The position numbers were made by a program, and so were the translations under genes. From contig JALJCO010001245.1 in the NCBI GenBank assembly GCA_023101725.1, forward strand, positions 186,001 through 250,000: a DNA stretch of 64,000 nucleotides, given 5' to 3'. Positions 22,463 through 36,300 of this stretch are shown piece by piece. The DNA is from Atherinomorus stipes (taxonomy: Eukaryota > Chordata > Actinopteri > Atheriniformes > Atherinidae). How positions within the stretch are numbered: the stretch's first letter is position 1; each line of letters begins with the position of its first letter. The notes beneath the pieces were generated by a model that saw nothing but the letters and a program-made list of their open reading frames with translations, did no database searches and was not told where the DNA came from.

Positions 22463-25400
22463 AAATTGATCGCCTTAATTAATGGACTGTAATATATGAC
22501 ATTATTTCTGGGTTCCAAGATAATATCAGCAAAAATTACTGTCTTCATCACAGGGACACTCTGCAAATATACCACGACCTTGACAGGGGGAGCTGAAGCT
22601 GCAGAGAATTTTGGAAACTCTTGACAAGAACTAAAAGTGTCTGGTCTGCAATAAAAGTTATACTGGCCTTAATTATGGACAAGGCTGGTGTGTTTTTCCT
22701 TCTTTCATTGGCATGCATGCCTTATATATGTAGCTGTTGCTACTAATGCAATAAAGAGCTTAATAAAGTGGCAATAGGATGGGTTTGTGTTGTTTTTGTT
22801 TAAAAGTCTAAAACTAACAACAGCATACAGTATCTGGGTCTCTAAAAAGGTGCTTAATAAGGTGACCTTTACGGAGATGCCTAACCCTAACTTAGTTTGC
22901 TGCAAGTGTTTGTATATCAAAGGAAAACATAGAAGCTCCATGAGCATGAAAAACACTTTTTCCAGCTGGAATCTAATCAGAAAGATTTCAATCAGATAGA
23001 TGACCTAGCTAGTGTAGCTGGTGTCCCTTTTTTTTTATTTGGTTTTCTGTGTATTGCTTGAGCAGTATTTATTTTGTTTTTATATCTATTTTTTATGGTT
23101 TTATGGTTTTATTCTGCACAGCACTTTGGCCAACAGAGGTTGTTTTTAATTGAAGAATGGAAGAAAGAAAAGAGGAATGAAAAAAAAAAGGTTATCAAAA
23201 GCATAAAAATCTTTTAAATTTTGAGTCTTTATGGTAAAACAATAATATTTTGAACAAAAAAGTGCTTTATTTTACTTGTGCCAAACAGGAAAGACCATCA
23301 TGTTTTATCAAGCTAAAAATCATAACAATATATAACCTGGAAAGTGTGAAAGGATGGATTTTGTATTCAGAATTTTCTATTTCATACCAACTATATGTTC
23401 AGACTCCACCTTAATCTAATCCTTTGATATCTGCAGCGTCCATTTCAAAGACTGGATGGTTTTAGAGTATGTTGATAGAATTAATAATATATGAAATGCT
23501 GGAATAAAGTGAATATGTGTTATGCTGTAAAACAGAAAATGCATCTCTGGATGTGAAAAGTTATTTCTATGCTGCTGCCAAACCCCGGTGTACAGTAGCA
23601 GCTACAGAGCTATCAATCACCCAAATCTTAGAACAGGAATCAGTCTGGTTTGTCAAGTGGAAGCTGCTGCAGCTAAAGAGCTCGCTGCACTTCTACTATT
23701 ATTTTCATTGTTATTTGAGTCAGCAATCACAGAACTGCCATTCAGCCGGGACTGGGGGGCAGTTTCCATGTTACCACAGAGGATCTGCGAAATAGAGGAG
23801 TTTTTCTGTTTTCCAAGACAGCACAAGTCCAGTGTTGGCTGAGCGACTTGTTTCCCAGCCCTGGTAGGTACAGTACCACGGGACCTGGACAGGAGCAGTC
23901 CTAAAGCTGCAATCAATCACACGTGACTGCTGAGCAGTAACACACCTGCAGCTGACAATACACACATGTACCACAGCGATGCGCGCAGAGTCCCACTGAT
24001 GCCTCCATGAGAAAATAAATACATGTCCACCTGCTCTTTTTGTCTTTGATTCCCTACAAAAGTGCACTCAAAACACAAACAAGTGAGGTGTGATGGGAAA
24101 AGAGCTGCTGTCAGGTTCAGCGGCTGCAAAACACAATGTCACGTCTGTGATCCAGGCAGCTGAGAAGGCGCAGATTACTACTCACTCTCCTGAGCTTCGG
24201 CTGGCATGCTATGATGGGCCAAAAAAAAGAAAAGAAAAAGGTGTAAAACAAATAACTTTGGAGGAGCACAGCAGTGTACACACACAGATTTATTTGAGCT
24301 GGAGTCAGTGCTGCAGTGCTGCTGCTTAGTCCTTGATCCCTGAGTTTACTTACAGTTTCACGCTCGTCATTTGTCAGAGGAAGACTAATGATGCTCAACG
24401 TAACATTTGCTACAATGAAAATCATTAGCAATGAATTATTTTCCCTGACAGCACTGCTTCTCTTTCCAGTAGTCCTCATGAATACTTTTAACTTCAAAGA
24501 CAGACTTGACATGAAGTGGAGTGTACTCTTTCTGCTCTGCTCAGTTCTTCCAAGTTCAAAGGAATTTGGGTTAATTAATTCAGTAGGTTATAATTATGAT
24601 TAATAATTATGTCCACGGCAATCAAAAAGATCAAAGTCAGACTCTTAAACAATACAAAAAGAACATTTTGCTAGTCTAATCACATCGTTTTTGGAATTCA
24701 GCAAGTGAAGGCTTATTTGTGAAATAAACATCTAGGAGTGTACTCTGTGTGAACATGTGTAGCGAGGACCAGTGTACATCAGCAGAAAAGAGAGCAGCTC
24801 TAAACCCTAAGCACACATGGCCAACACGCTCAGTGTGGCAAAAAACAGCCTTGCAGTTGTGTGTGTGTGTGTGTGTGTGTGTGTGAACCTGTGTGAAAGA
24901 CAGCATGTATGCAGAATGTCCATGTATGCAAAAATCATGAAATAGGTTTGTCCACTTTGGATAAGCAAAACAGGATTTACAGTTGTGCACACAAATCTGC
25001 AAAAAGGGGAGAGTGACGTCTGTCTTTAAAACTAGCAGCATGTGAGCACATGCATGGACAGTAACGCAGAGATGACTTTAACTTCAATCCAGAGGAAATA
25101 TATTCTTCTTCCTCTTTATTGCGAAAAACATTTGCATCTTTTACTTTTTATCATAACATATGTTCCTTTATGCACTAAAATAAACTCTACAGTACGTACG
25201 CAGCAGCTTTAATAAGACCAGATGGTCAATAACAAGCAGAAAGCAGAGGCCAGAGCAGACACAGCTAGAATCGATGGACTTGTATAATAGCCCAAATGTC
25301 AGTACTTTCTTTTTTTTTTTTTTTTTTTTCCCCTCATGCCTTTTATTATTTCCTTTATTACTTTCTCTATGAGTCAGGTGGTTTGATATTGAGCATGGGT

Positions 25401-26215
25401 CACAGCCAGTGCAAGTCTGTCTGTTATTTTATGCTCTGGCAGTTAAACAGGAAGCAGCAGAATCACAGTCACTGTAATTGGCTCAGAACCAAGATATGTA
25501 AACATGCATGTTAAAAGTTTTCTCTCTCAAATTAACCTTTGTTTTATGCTCATTGTTTCTCCGTATCAAATGCACATACACCATGCCACACACACACACA
25601 CACACACACACACTTGTGGCTGCAGACAGGTCAGCCCCTTTGCTTCAGACTGTGAAACCACAGAAATGCAGAAATGTCAGAGCTGTAACAACAGGACAAC
25701 CAAATGGGGGAAATTAAGGGGCTTTGTTGGTGCTTAGAAGGAATGTCAAAACACATGTTATGGATGACTGTGTGTGGTGAGGGCTCTTTGAAGGGAGAGG
25801 AAGAAGAAAGGGGAGAAATAGGAAGGAGAGGCAAGACAAAATGAAGCAAATGGAAAAGAAAATGGTAAGTAGAGGAGGGGGAGACTTAAGTGAGTGGAAA
25901 GGACAGTCAGTACTTTCTAATATTCATCTCTGTGTCAGATTTCTCAACGAATATACAACATGAAAACCTGCTGCATTCAGAAGATGTTCACAGACACACC
26001 GGCGCATTCATCTGTTGGCATGCAGGGGATAAAACTGCGTGTGCGAGCACAAATAAAAGGCATATGCACACGTGCACGCACTCTCACACAAGTGCAGTTA
26101 CAGGTCCCTCTGTTCCAGCTATAAGCCAGCCTGAAGTCTAACTATAATGACATCCAGGTATGTTTGCTCTTCATTTTACACGGCTCATCGGAGCTCCAAA
26201 CGGGGTATCATCTCC

Positions 26216-26241
26216 GGGGGGGGGGGGGGGGGGGGGGGGGG
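26216..26241. repeat. poly-G tract, 26 G
   Basis: An uninterrupted G26 after ATCTCC. The predicted frames that cross it (poly-Gly or poly-Pro) are artefacts. Confidence 0.95.
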
Positions 26242-27690
26242 TTCCAGTGCCTGTGCATGAGTGCGCTTCAAAAATTGCATCTCGTCGACACAAACGGTGT
26301 CCTTGCACACATCTGTACAGCAGCATGTACTTGTGCGCTGACTCGACAGCACATATGCACGTTTTCTTCATGGTGTGCAAGGTCTCACGTGCACGCGCTC
26401 ACACACATGCATTGAGCTTAGTCCTCAGCTTGTTGACATTCCAGTAGCTTGGCCTCTTTGTGTGCTCCAAACTCTCCTCATTCAAAACAGACCTCGCCTT
26501 TCTCATTCCCCTAACACACACACACATATGCACGTGCACACACACCGTTTTATCCCCTATTTTACCTGCTACATTCTTGCTGAAAACAAAAGCTAGACAA
26601 GAAAAGACACGAGAGCCTACGTTCACCCTGCTCTCCAGCAGCCCAGTGATGCTATCTGAATGTGTTCCTGAGTTGTGGTCTGCACTGTACTTTACTGTGT
26701 ATTATTAATGAGGCAGATGGGAGGAGGCTGATTATTAATGTGGCATGCTGATGGCTGCTTTACAATGACAATAAAGCTCCACTTTTCAGGCATTTTCTGA
26801 TTTTTCCACTGGGGTGGGTGTTATTAGTTGTGCACATTTGTATTTAATGTAGCTTAATATGTTGCGGTTCCAATCTTTCAAATATAATTATGGGTAATTT
26901 AGAATAAAACTTGACACACTGTAGCTACATTTGCTTTGTGTCAAGCAGTTCTTTATAGGTTGAAACTGAGCCTTTAATCCCTGTTGCTGTATCCACTGGT
27001 AAAGTAACAGTAATATATATAGAAAAAAAAAAGAAAATAAATTGAAGTTGTCATGTGATTTAAAATACAGCTTGCTGCATGGAGTTTGCAAATAATTAAT
27101 TGAAAATTTATCACAGATGTCTTATTTTGTAAAATGGACTTTTAAACCAAAGTTTTCTATAAGAACAGTGACATTAAGTTAAGTTAAGAGGAGGAGGCCA
27201 GTAATGCCAACCATGTGGAAGACAGGGTGTGATGTATGTATGCTAAGAAAGTGTTTCTTTGTTTGTATGTACTGAGGCACTAAACATTCCACACACTTAT
27301 TTGCACAACTGAGGTGCATGTTGAGATAAAAAGATAACTGCAAAAACTGAACCAAATTTATGACTTAGATCAGCTATAAAGTAAAATAAACCCTTACATC
27401 AGATGAGCAAAATCCAGCAAAACATTTTCAAAAGTTTTTTCAAATTCCTTTTTTTCTTATTTATAGCTGTCACTTATGATTGATTTGGTTTGACTTGTAT
27501 AAGTAGATGTTACAAACTAAATGGTTGGACTTGCTATTACCCCGGTGAATGCAGCTCTTTCTAAAACAACAGGCAAATAATAAGCTTGTTGTCATGAAGT
27601 CTTAAAGTTGTTATTTGGACTCTTTTATCCACAGTAGGTCTTGGAAAAATAAGAAGCCCTTACAAGGTGGGGTAAGAGATTGGTGAGAAT

Positions 27691-27742
27691 TTGTTCTAAG
27701 TTCAAGTATTGTTCTAAGTTCAAGTATTGTTCTAAGTTCAAG
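27691..27742. repeat. three tandem copies of an 18-bp unit
   Basis: The unit TTGTTCTAAGTTCAAGTA repeats three times, the first two copies identical and the third losing its last two bases. It creates a short periodic reading frame but no gene. Confidence 0.95.
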
Positions 27743-30103
27743 ACAGTTTCAAAGTTTACAAACAGTGAAGTTTTTTGGTGGGCGGGGTTTAGCCTGGAGG
27801 CAAAAGCAGCTCTAGTCACAGTGTTGATGAGCGGCAGCTTCTGTAGCAATTTTTGGTGGCATTTTTGTAAATAGAGAATTTTCAAACAAGCATTTCAGTC
27901 TGAGAACTGTCAGAATATGTCCAGACACTCACTCTATGGACAGCTAATTTAGTAAATTAATGCTAGCAGATAGAAGCAGGCTGGCTGATCCAGACACCTT
28001 ACAGAAGAAGCATGAAGATTTTCCAGGCTGCCGACGGTGGAGTGGCGAGACATCTAATCCAGACACCATGTGTGTTCAGCAAAGAGAAGCTCAAAGCGTA
28101 GAAATAGCTGGATGCTTACAACTATGTAATATCAATCTACGTCCGGATCTCTGTGTGCTGTGGTCTGACGTTTTGCCAAGCCAGGTCAAAGCAAGAAGAA
28201 TGACATGTATGACACCTTAGTCATCGTAAATCGGGAAAATATTACCATTTTAACCACAAACTGCACTTGCATGGCCTAAGTTAAAGCTAACAGAAATACT
28301 TGCAATGCAGTAGCTGTTACATTCTATTATGTTGATATGACGATTCATTGTATTGCTTTTAGGAAAAACGCATAAAATATTTGACGTTTTTAATTTTATA
28401 TTGCAGACTTGTTTTGTCATATAGAAGCAGTATTATTTAAACTGCCGACGCAGCATTATTCATGATCATCTCTGCTCAGTTCTTTCATCTTGTTGGATCC
28501 CACCATAATTTCTTTGTTTTTTTCTGATCACTAGTGTCTGCTGGTATCCTAAAAAAAAAAAAAAAAAACTTAAATTTTCTGCAACAAATGTCCTCCTATT
28601 CTAGCACCCAAACACACAGCAAGACATTTTAAAGTCGTAATAACACTTGGGATAGCTGGTTTCTAAAGTCTGCTTTCCTCTGTTAGGAGTGACGTGATTG
28701 TGACGTAGGCTGTGAAAGGGTCTATTGGGCTTCAATAACAGAAAACAGTCACACATTCATCATTTAGTCACCAGTTTGTTTACAAATTTGCTTTACTGTT
28801 TGCCCATTTTCTTCAGTGTTTGTCTCTCACTTGTTTGTCTCTCTGTGGGTGTGTCTGTCTGCAACCTGGAGATTATCATTCACACACGCACACCATCATC
28901 TCATCAGCCCAGCAGGATATCAACCCTGGTCTTCCCTCTTCCTTTTGTGCGATAGTCATGCACACTAACATGGAAAACATGAGGACTGGACTCCCATCTC
29001 TTCTTTTGTGTTGTTGTTGCTCTGTTGGATACAATTCCCGCAGCCTCGTCTGCTCAGTTTCCCTGCCTGCAGTTCCTCATCGGTCATTAAAACTTGAATC
29101 CAGTCAATCTTTCAAACCAAACTCTCAAATCTAGTTCAGATTAGCCTCCTTTAAAATGCTTTCACACATCTGCTACTTTTGGAACATATAATACCATGAT
29201 AAAATGTGTGAAACAACTTCATCAGGATGCCTTTTTTCACCCTTACTGTATATTGGTATAAAATCAGTGTCCTACATCCATACATCCCCTTCTTTCTTTT
29301 CATTTTTTTTTTTTTACTATTCTCCACATGACTCTTTTCAGGTGCTCAGAAGCCTGGGCATGTACATTAACCTGCTGAAAGACACTTTGTATTTCAATGC
29401 TAAAGGCGTGAGTGTGCATGTGTTCACACCGTGGCTGCAGACAGGAGCATTCATGTCTCAGATGCCTGTTAAAGAAAAGGGTATTCAATATGTCCATTCC
29501 TCTGTGCACATGCACCCGCATGTTTTACTTCTTTACTGGCAGCAGGAATACGTCTGATTGTGAGTAATGAAGCCTGACTGTGAGTGTTTAGGTCATAAAA
29601 AAAAAAGAATAAAAAAAAGAAAAAAAAACTGTCATATTAAAATGTATTCAAGGAATAGTTCACCCACAGAATGATGTGCGTTCATTTTCTATAAATCCTC
29701 ATGCGGAGCAAGACTCTGGAGCACTTTTTAATATCTTAAATGTAGCCGGATATCGGACAGGTTTTCGTTTTCCCCCAGCTTTCAAATAATGGAGTTCACC
29801 GGCGACTGAACAAAAAAAGTAGTGATGCACCGATCAGGATTTTGGGGGCCAATCACCGATCACCAAAAGCAGTATTTGCCGATCACCAATCACAGCACCA
29901 AATCCATAAATTCTCCAATATTGTTGTCTCATGTACATAACATCGACATTATGTTATTAAGTATTCGATTAAGAGATGGGAAATTATCATGAATTGACCA
30001 CACTTTTATTACAGGCAACCTGCAATATTTCACTCTCTAGTAGAGACTCTCTTGGAGACGACTTGGACTTGGAGCTTACAAAGAGGAAGTGTAGCTTACT
30101 AAC

Positions 30104-30884
30104 TTAAAGGTGCCATGACATCAAATTTCACTTTTCTGGGGTTTTGGGTGTATAATATGATCTATTGTGCACTGATGAGGCCATATGAATGTCCAGAGTG
30201 AGTATCAAAGTTCCTGTTTATGGTCTGTCAGCTTTGTCTCTCTGCTCAGAAACAGTTGAATCAGACAGCAGGCTATCACTCTACGTAGTTCTATCATTCT
30301 ACGTAATTTAATTGCTCCAATAAGAGCACACTATCAAGTAAACAGCGCCCCCCTCTCTCTCTCCTAACGGTGCGTCCGCTCCCCCCTCCCCTCCCTGTCT
30401 GATTCAGCTGCATGTGGAGCTAGTAGTAACTTCTCTGCAGTCAGGTCTGGGTTTTCAAACAAATGGATTTAAAAGCAAACTTCTGCAGCAACACTGAGGG
30501 AGGCGACCACAACCTTGTCATTACCTGTAAGTTTATTTATTTTCTAAATGCTGTCTTGTCTGATAAACGTAGCTCACACTGTCTGAACTGCCCATGTTGC
30601 TAGCAGTTAGCCTTTAGCAAACTCCGATCGCAGCTTGACCTACATTCTCCAAATAAGGTCATAGCGAAATAAGGTGTAGCCAATCAAAATGAAGTCAACG
30701 TGGTCTCCGGGTAAAGCTCCATATCATCACCGGACCCAACTGTATTACTGAGGAAGTGAGGTCTGGCGTTTCAAAACAATACTCCGCTGTAAAAAAATGC
30801 CGTTTTTTTCTTTGGAGTATTTACATATAAAGTAATGCCAACAACATAAACTAGTTTTTAACTGTTATGTCATCACTCCTTTAA
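30104..30884 (+). mobile_element. TTAA-flanked nonautonomous transposon, copy B (uninterrupted)
   Basis: A 781-bp element from TTAAAGGTGCCATGACATCA to GTCATCACTCCTTTAA, with TTAA at 30104-30107 and 30881-30884. It is the reverse-oriented partner of copy A (12058-13356) and provides the unbroken reference showing that 12558-13054 is an insertion. It lies within the hAT-like element 29820-32621. Noncoding. Confidence 0.85.
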
Positions 30885-31029
30885 GCTTTCGTGTGGCAAT
30901 AATTATGTGTACAACACACATGTGCAGCGCACCAACACAGACTACAGTAAGCATTTCACTCTCTTAGAGTTGGTACAAGTTGTAAACTATAAACTCGTTT
31001 TTTCCTGTGGAAAAAGGAATTAAATCTTA

Positions 31030-31758
31030 GGCCCAATCCCAATTCTCTTTTTTACCCCTACCCTTCCCCTTGGCCCTTGCACTTAAAACGAAGCTACAAG
31101 GGGTAGGGGTGAAAGTCAACCCCTTCAAATTGGGACACCCCTTCAAGAATCACATACGTCATCAGTGATTCCGCCGGCTTGTGTGTAAGCAGATGTGCGC
31201 TGAGCTGTTGGCGCAAATCTGGAGAAATCAAGCCGTCTACAGCTGTGGATTAACGTTAACAAGCAAATTCGATTTTTGCATGACATCCCTGCCTGTGTTT
31301 TATCCCATGAAGACCAGCAGCGATGCTGCCGAATTTCTTATTGATCTTCTAGATTATCAGGGCTGCAGAGCACCGCTGGTTTTCAGCCGTTTATATAACT
31401 GAAGCGTCAATGTAGTACTCGCGATTTTTTTTCACGTGCATTTTGCAAAAAAAATGACCGTTAAACATTTAAACAGCATTAAACTAGACTATATAATGGT
31501 TTTCACACTTTTTAAACTTTATTTATGGAGAAATATTTACATTTGTGGATGTTTTTGGACTCAGTAGCAGCCATCGTCCCAGTGATTTTCATACCCCTTC
31601 GTTTGAAGTGTGCTCTCGAAAATCTTCGTTTGAAATATAGCCCTACCCCTTAGCCCTTTCCCTCCATCCTACAGGTATTGGGACACCCCTACCCCTACAC
31701 ATGAACGCGCAAAACGGAGGGGAAGGGCTAAGGGGGTGAAGTGAAATGGGATTCACCC
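31030..31758. mobile_element. Harbinger-like MITE nested in the hAT element
   Basis: The left end GGCCCAATCCCAATTCT and the right end (reverse complement GGGTGAATCCCATTTCA) are imperfect inverted repeats, with pyrimidine-rich CCCCTACCC blocks inside each. TTA flanks both ends (31027-31029 and 31759-31761), a 3-bp target duplication that suits the PIF/Harbinger class. The interior (about 31100-31600) has no convincing coding region. Confidence 0.65.
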
Positions 31759-33339
31759 TTAAAATAAAAAATAGACTATGTACATAACACACAACATGTG
31801 CGCTATAATAAACATTTCCCTCTCTATAAGGCTCTTTTTCAAACACACTATTTATAGTTTACCTACTAGCTTTTAGTGGAAAAATCATGTAAAATATGTT
31901 AAACAAATGAGAATAAGAACAGTGACTTAGATGCAACTGCAACATTATCTCTGGACATAAACTTGGAGCTGATACTGCAGCTTTTCTGTAAAAAAACAAA
32001 CAAACAAAAAAAAACTTAAGTGTAGCATAGACATGCTGTAGCCAAAATAATATAATAAAATTATGATTTTATTGATGAGCTTACTTCTGATTAAGCAGCA
32101 TGAATGGCAGAGCCTTGCGCGTCATGTGCATCTTAGTGTGGTGGTGTATGAACCCAGTTGTTTTCCTTGTCTGTGTCTCTGTATGATGGCAGATGAAACT
32201 GAGCAGCTGCTTGGCTCCATTTGCTCCACGACAGACAACGACTTGGTCGAGCGTTTCTGTGCCGTGTGTGGATTCATCAGATTGTTCAGAGGTGTTCTGA
32301 GTTTGGTGAGTTTCACCATTTACTCCATGAGCTGCGCGCCCTAAATCCCGTCGGGACTAGAGATCATCAACCCGCCGTTTGGAAACCCGGGACTGGACGC
32401 AGATCATAGTTTATCCTCCACTGTCTCCGTGGAGTGAAGAGATTCACCGGAGTCTCCTCTGTATTTCCTGCGCCTGTTGCGCGTCAAACGCCAAAACGCT
32501 GGAGTTACTGTAAACGTGATCGGATCCGCTTGCTTGGATCTATTTTGAGGACTCTGATCAAAACCGATAGGGGCACTATCGGCCGATTGCAATTGGTTGC
32601 CGATCCATAGGTGCATCTCTAAAAAAAAAAGGTCCATAAAAGTCCACAAAAACTTGTCAATATTCCTCCATACTGCTCGTCCAATGTAATCCAAGTGTCC
32701 TGAGTGGGTAGAGTCCATAATTTACTCAAAACTGCATAATTTAGTATATTTTTGTAGCTTAAACAGTATTACATCTAGCTGCTGCGAAGCGCACCTTTGT
32801 GAGCTCACGACAATACAGAAGCCATGGTAGACGATTCCCTTTTTCTTTCTTTCTTTCTTTTAAATCAACGGCCAACCCCTCTTGTGTTTGTCCCGGTTTG
32901 TCCGCAGCTCGTGCGCTCTTGGCACAACGTAAAGAGCAAATTTCTTCTTCTACGCTTGCATTATCGGCAGAGTAGGCGCTGAACGCTGCATCTTCCACAG
33001 TGTCATGAATGCACAAAGAGAAACCGCAATGTAGTAGTGTTTTGGATTTAAAAATATACTAAATTGTGTCGTTTCAAGTAAATTATGGACGCTACCCACT
33101 CAGGACACTTGGATTACATTGGACCAGCAGTATGGAGGAAAATTGCCAAATTTTTGTGGACTTTTATGGACCTTTTTGGCTCAGTCGCCGATGAACTCCA
33201 TTATATAAAAGTTGGGGGAAAACAAAAACCTGTCCAAGGCTGCATTTGAGCTATTAAATAAGTGCTCCAGAGTTTTGCTCAGCATGAAGGTGAGTAGAAA
33301 ATGAATGCGCATCATTCTTTGGGTGTACTACTCCTTTAA

Positions 33340-36300
33340 AACCACAAGCAATGAAATTGAAATAAGAAGAGACTTTTCCTTGCAGCATAAAAGATTAAAA
33401 TATTTTTAAAAATCGTCATTTTAACCATAAAATTTCTCATGTGATGACACATGTGGACCAGTGGAGTGTTCAACCACAGAAAGAAAACACATCTTGATCT
33501 CAAGAAGTTAAGATTTGGGGAAATGAGCCTTAAATTCAGGTGTTGAAGTGAATGTGGTGGATTGTCTGGTGTTATCAGCCACAGCTGACAAACACCACTA
33601 CTGTTCTATTTCATGTAAATTTGTTTGTATAACCAAATTACTTGCGCACTGCAACCAGTTGTGTAAACCATTCTGTCTGCATTGCAGCAGTTCACACTGA
33701 GAATCTAAGTTAGAAGAGCCCCACAAGAACAATGATGCTATGATTTAATAAAACTGCATATCAGAACTGTTGCCTCTAAATGTCAAGCTATACATAAAGA
33801 AAGGGCTTCTGCGCTCAACTTTCATGGCAGCTATTGTACCTTTTCTGTTATTGTATTTCAGCCGGATGTGAGAGTGTGTAAAAGTCAGGGATTAAACCCC
33901 AGACCTTTCTCCTGATGGACCTTATGACTTCCTTGGAGAAGTGAATATAATGTAAAAAAAGGGAAAGAAAAGGATTGAAGATGTGGTAAAGGTGGAAGCA
34001 GATGTTGTGCATACTAATAGGTGGGAGAAAAGGGAGGAAAGAGAAACTTTATTGGCTAAATTAGCATATGAAAAAGCTACAGAATGTTATAATACCATGT
34101 ATTATACCACATGGTCCTGTCAACTTTTAATAATCAAAGAGCACACTGATACTCTGAATAAGGAAACACAAAATGATGTCATGCTCGATTAATCAAGTAA
34201 TTTCATGCTCATTCAAATACATTTGGACCTGACCATCATCTTGATATTTTAAAAATCTTGTGTATATAATCCAGAAATGTATAATGATGATACATTTGAG
34301 TTTTGACTGACAGGGCACTGCAACTTTCTCAATAATGAACACATTTAATTTTATGTAAGCATATTTACCATTGCATAATGTGAAATTTCGTGTTTCACAT
34401 TGATGGTGAAACAGTTCAAGATGCAAAAATTGGTTGAATTTCCATAACGCTGGCGTGCACTGCAGGAATAAGTTTAAACTTCTAATACATTCTCAATTAG
34501 AAAAGCAAGGCTTCATACATAGAAATTTCAGCTTCCATTGAAGGACACTGATATAACAAAGATGATGACGTTCTCTTTCTACAATTATATCAAGATACAA
34601 ATAGTTTCTGAATTTTTCTTTGGTCTGCATGAAAACGCCTCATCAAATCTCTGGAGCCCCTTTTCCCTCTGCCTGTATGCATGTGAATATCCTTACATTT
34701 CATGAATTCTTTCAGAAAGAAAGAAGCAGAGGCAAAGGAACAAGGTGTGAAAAAAAAGATGCATACGCTACCTTGTAAGATTTGAAAACCACATTTTTAT
34801 TATAAGCAAGTAAGGAGAGCAACTCTGCTTCAATTCATCATCGCGTGCACACCATATATCTTTATATACAGGTGTCGCCACCATGTGTGTGAATGTACTC
34901 TATATTGGATAAGGGTACAGAGTCCAAGTTCAAGTAGAAGGTTAATGTTGCCTCCACTAGATTACCTGTGCTGTGTGTGTGTGAGCTGCCGTGATGAATA
35001 AGATTTGTTATCAATCTGACAGATCAGACTCCTTGTTATGCTGCTGCAGAAATATGTCAGCTGCACAACGGTGGGTAAATGCTGACATGTTTCCTCTCTG
35101 GGATTTCTTTCTTCTTTTGTGTGTTTTTAAAATCTCTACGCCATCTTGATATCCTAAATAATGTCCAAATGCAATCATCTTTATCTCATTATAGCTTAAA
35201 TAAATGATAAATAAACTATTTTACAGTTAAGATTGCTTCTTGGATCTATTATGCAGTTATATTTTGGTTATTGTGTGAATAAGGAACATCATAAAAAATC
35301 CCTTTAATGCTCCCACTTCTATAGCTCCAGGCATTGGGTTTTTTGCTTTGGATAATGTGATGTCGTCCCCGTGTCTCAAGGTTATGTGCAGCCTAGTGAT
35401 GCATGAGTGGCCAGTGCCGCTCCACAGGGGCCGAGAGATGATGACACAGCTTCATTTTGTTCCTGCGCCCCACAATCGTCTTGTCTTTCATGCTTATTCA
35501 TTGTTTGTTTGTCTCCTTTTTCCTGCGCTAATTATAACTATCAGCGTTTTTCAGGTTTTTTTTGTTCCTGCGTGGCAGTTAGTGGTCAGCAGGGACACAC
35601 CGTTCTTCATCAGCAATAACCGCCACACACTTTTGCTCTTTTGAGAAATCCATTGCGGTCTATCTGAGGCCGTTATTACCCATTTGCTGGTGTCTAAATG
35701 AGATACCTCATCATAATCCCATGGCTGGTCACCTAGGCTATGACAGGACATTACGCTGCATAATGACCTGTTAGTCCTGGTGGATTATGCAACACAGAGT
35801 CCCAAGGCAGCAGCATTGCCGCATGTCTGACAATGACGGAGCAGGCTGTGCTTCTGTGCATTGCTTAAGGCCATGTGCTTATTGTATGGAGCTGGCCTCT
35901 TATCTATTAATAATGGAACGATCTCCCAAACCATTAGACCATGCTGTCACTTATAAAACTTGAGGCTAGAATTTCTTGCTTAAGACTCGGCTCTCATTTT
36001 TGTCTTGTTCTGTCTTTGAAGTCGTAAACTTCTGCTTACTTTGTTGGTACTTCTATTCTGCTGCTGAGAATGATAACACATATTCCCCTTTAGAGTGTTT
36101 TAAAGGCTGTCAGTGCTATAAAGAAGAAAAGAATAAAGACAAGAAATGACTTATTTGTCAGGACGCTGTCTTTGCCCGAAACAATATTTTGACATTGTGC
36201 TTAATAATACCCTCTAATTTGGTTGGAAAGTGCTCATACGGTATTTTGTTTTGATCCAATCTTATGGGGTAATTGGCTCATGAAAATGTGCATAAATGTG

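Larger units (their letters stand above)
19498..29646. other. long intronic stretch with microsatellites and no gene seen
   Basis: No exon or complete transposon was recognised. Simple repeats: G32 at 22430-22461, (GT)n at 24858-24885, T20 at 25310-25329, (CA)n at 25587-25613, G26 at 26216-26241, an 18-bp triplication at 27691-27742, and A-rich runs at about 28550 and 29597-29628. The remainder is ordinary unique-looking sequence, with purine-rich patches at 21050-21170 and 22220-22430. Confidence 0.5.
29820..32621. mobile_element. hAT-like element inserted in the left foldback arm
   Basis: Terminal inverted repeats are TAGTGATGCACCGAT (29820-29834) and, at the right, ATAGGTGCATCTCTA (32607-32621). 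GATGCACCGATC ends are typical of a teleost hAT family. The insertion site is A-rich, and the flanks (AAAAAAAG against AAAAAAAA) are compatible with an 8-bp duplication but not informative. The interior holds two further insertions (30104-30884 and 31030-31758). The hAT sequence left and right of 31030-31758 looks partly duplicated (ATGTGTACAACACACATG against ATGTACATAACACACAACATG). No intact transposase. Confidence 0.75.
29647..33339. mobile_element. outer foldback TTAA element, split by nested insertions
   Basis: The left end at 29647 (TTCAAGGAATAGTTCACCC, TTAA mutated to TTCA) is inverted at the right end (reverse complement TTAAAGGAGTAGTACACCC, 33339). The arms stay complementary inward: 29651-29816 pairs with about 33170-33336, and after the insertion 32622-32760 pairs with about 33040-33175. 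One stretch, CCAATGTAATCCAAGTGTCC at 32681-32700, is perfectly inverted at about 33103-33122. Removing 29820-32621 rejoins the left arm in register with the right arm, showing that the hAT element landed inside this older foldback transposon. Confidence 0.85.

Noticed and set aside
32063..32344. 93-residue plus-strand frame
   Set aside because: It lies inside the hAT-like element, shows no recognisable transposase or host domain, and is too short to support alone.
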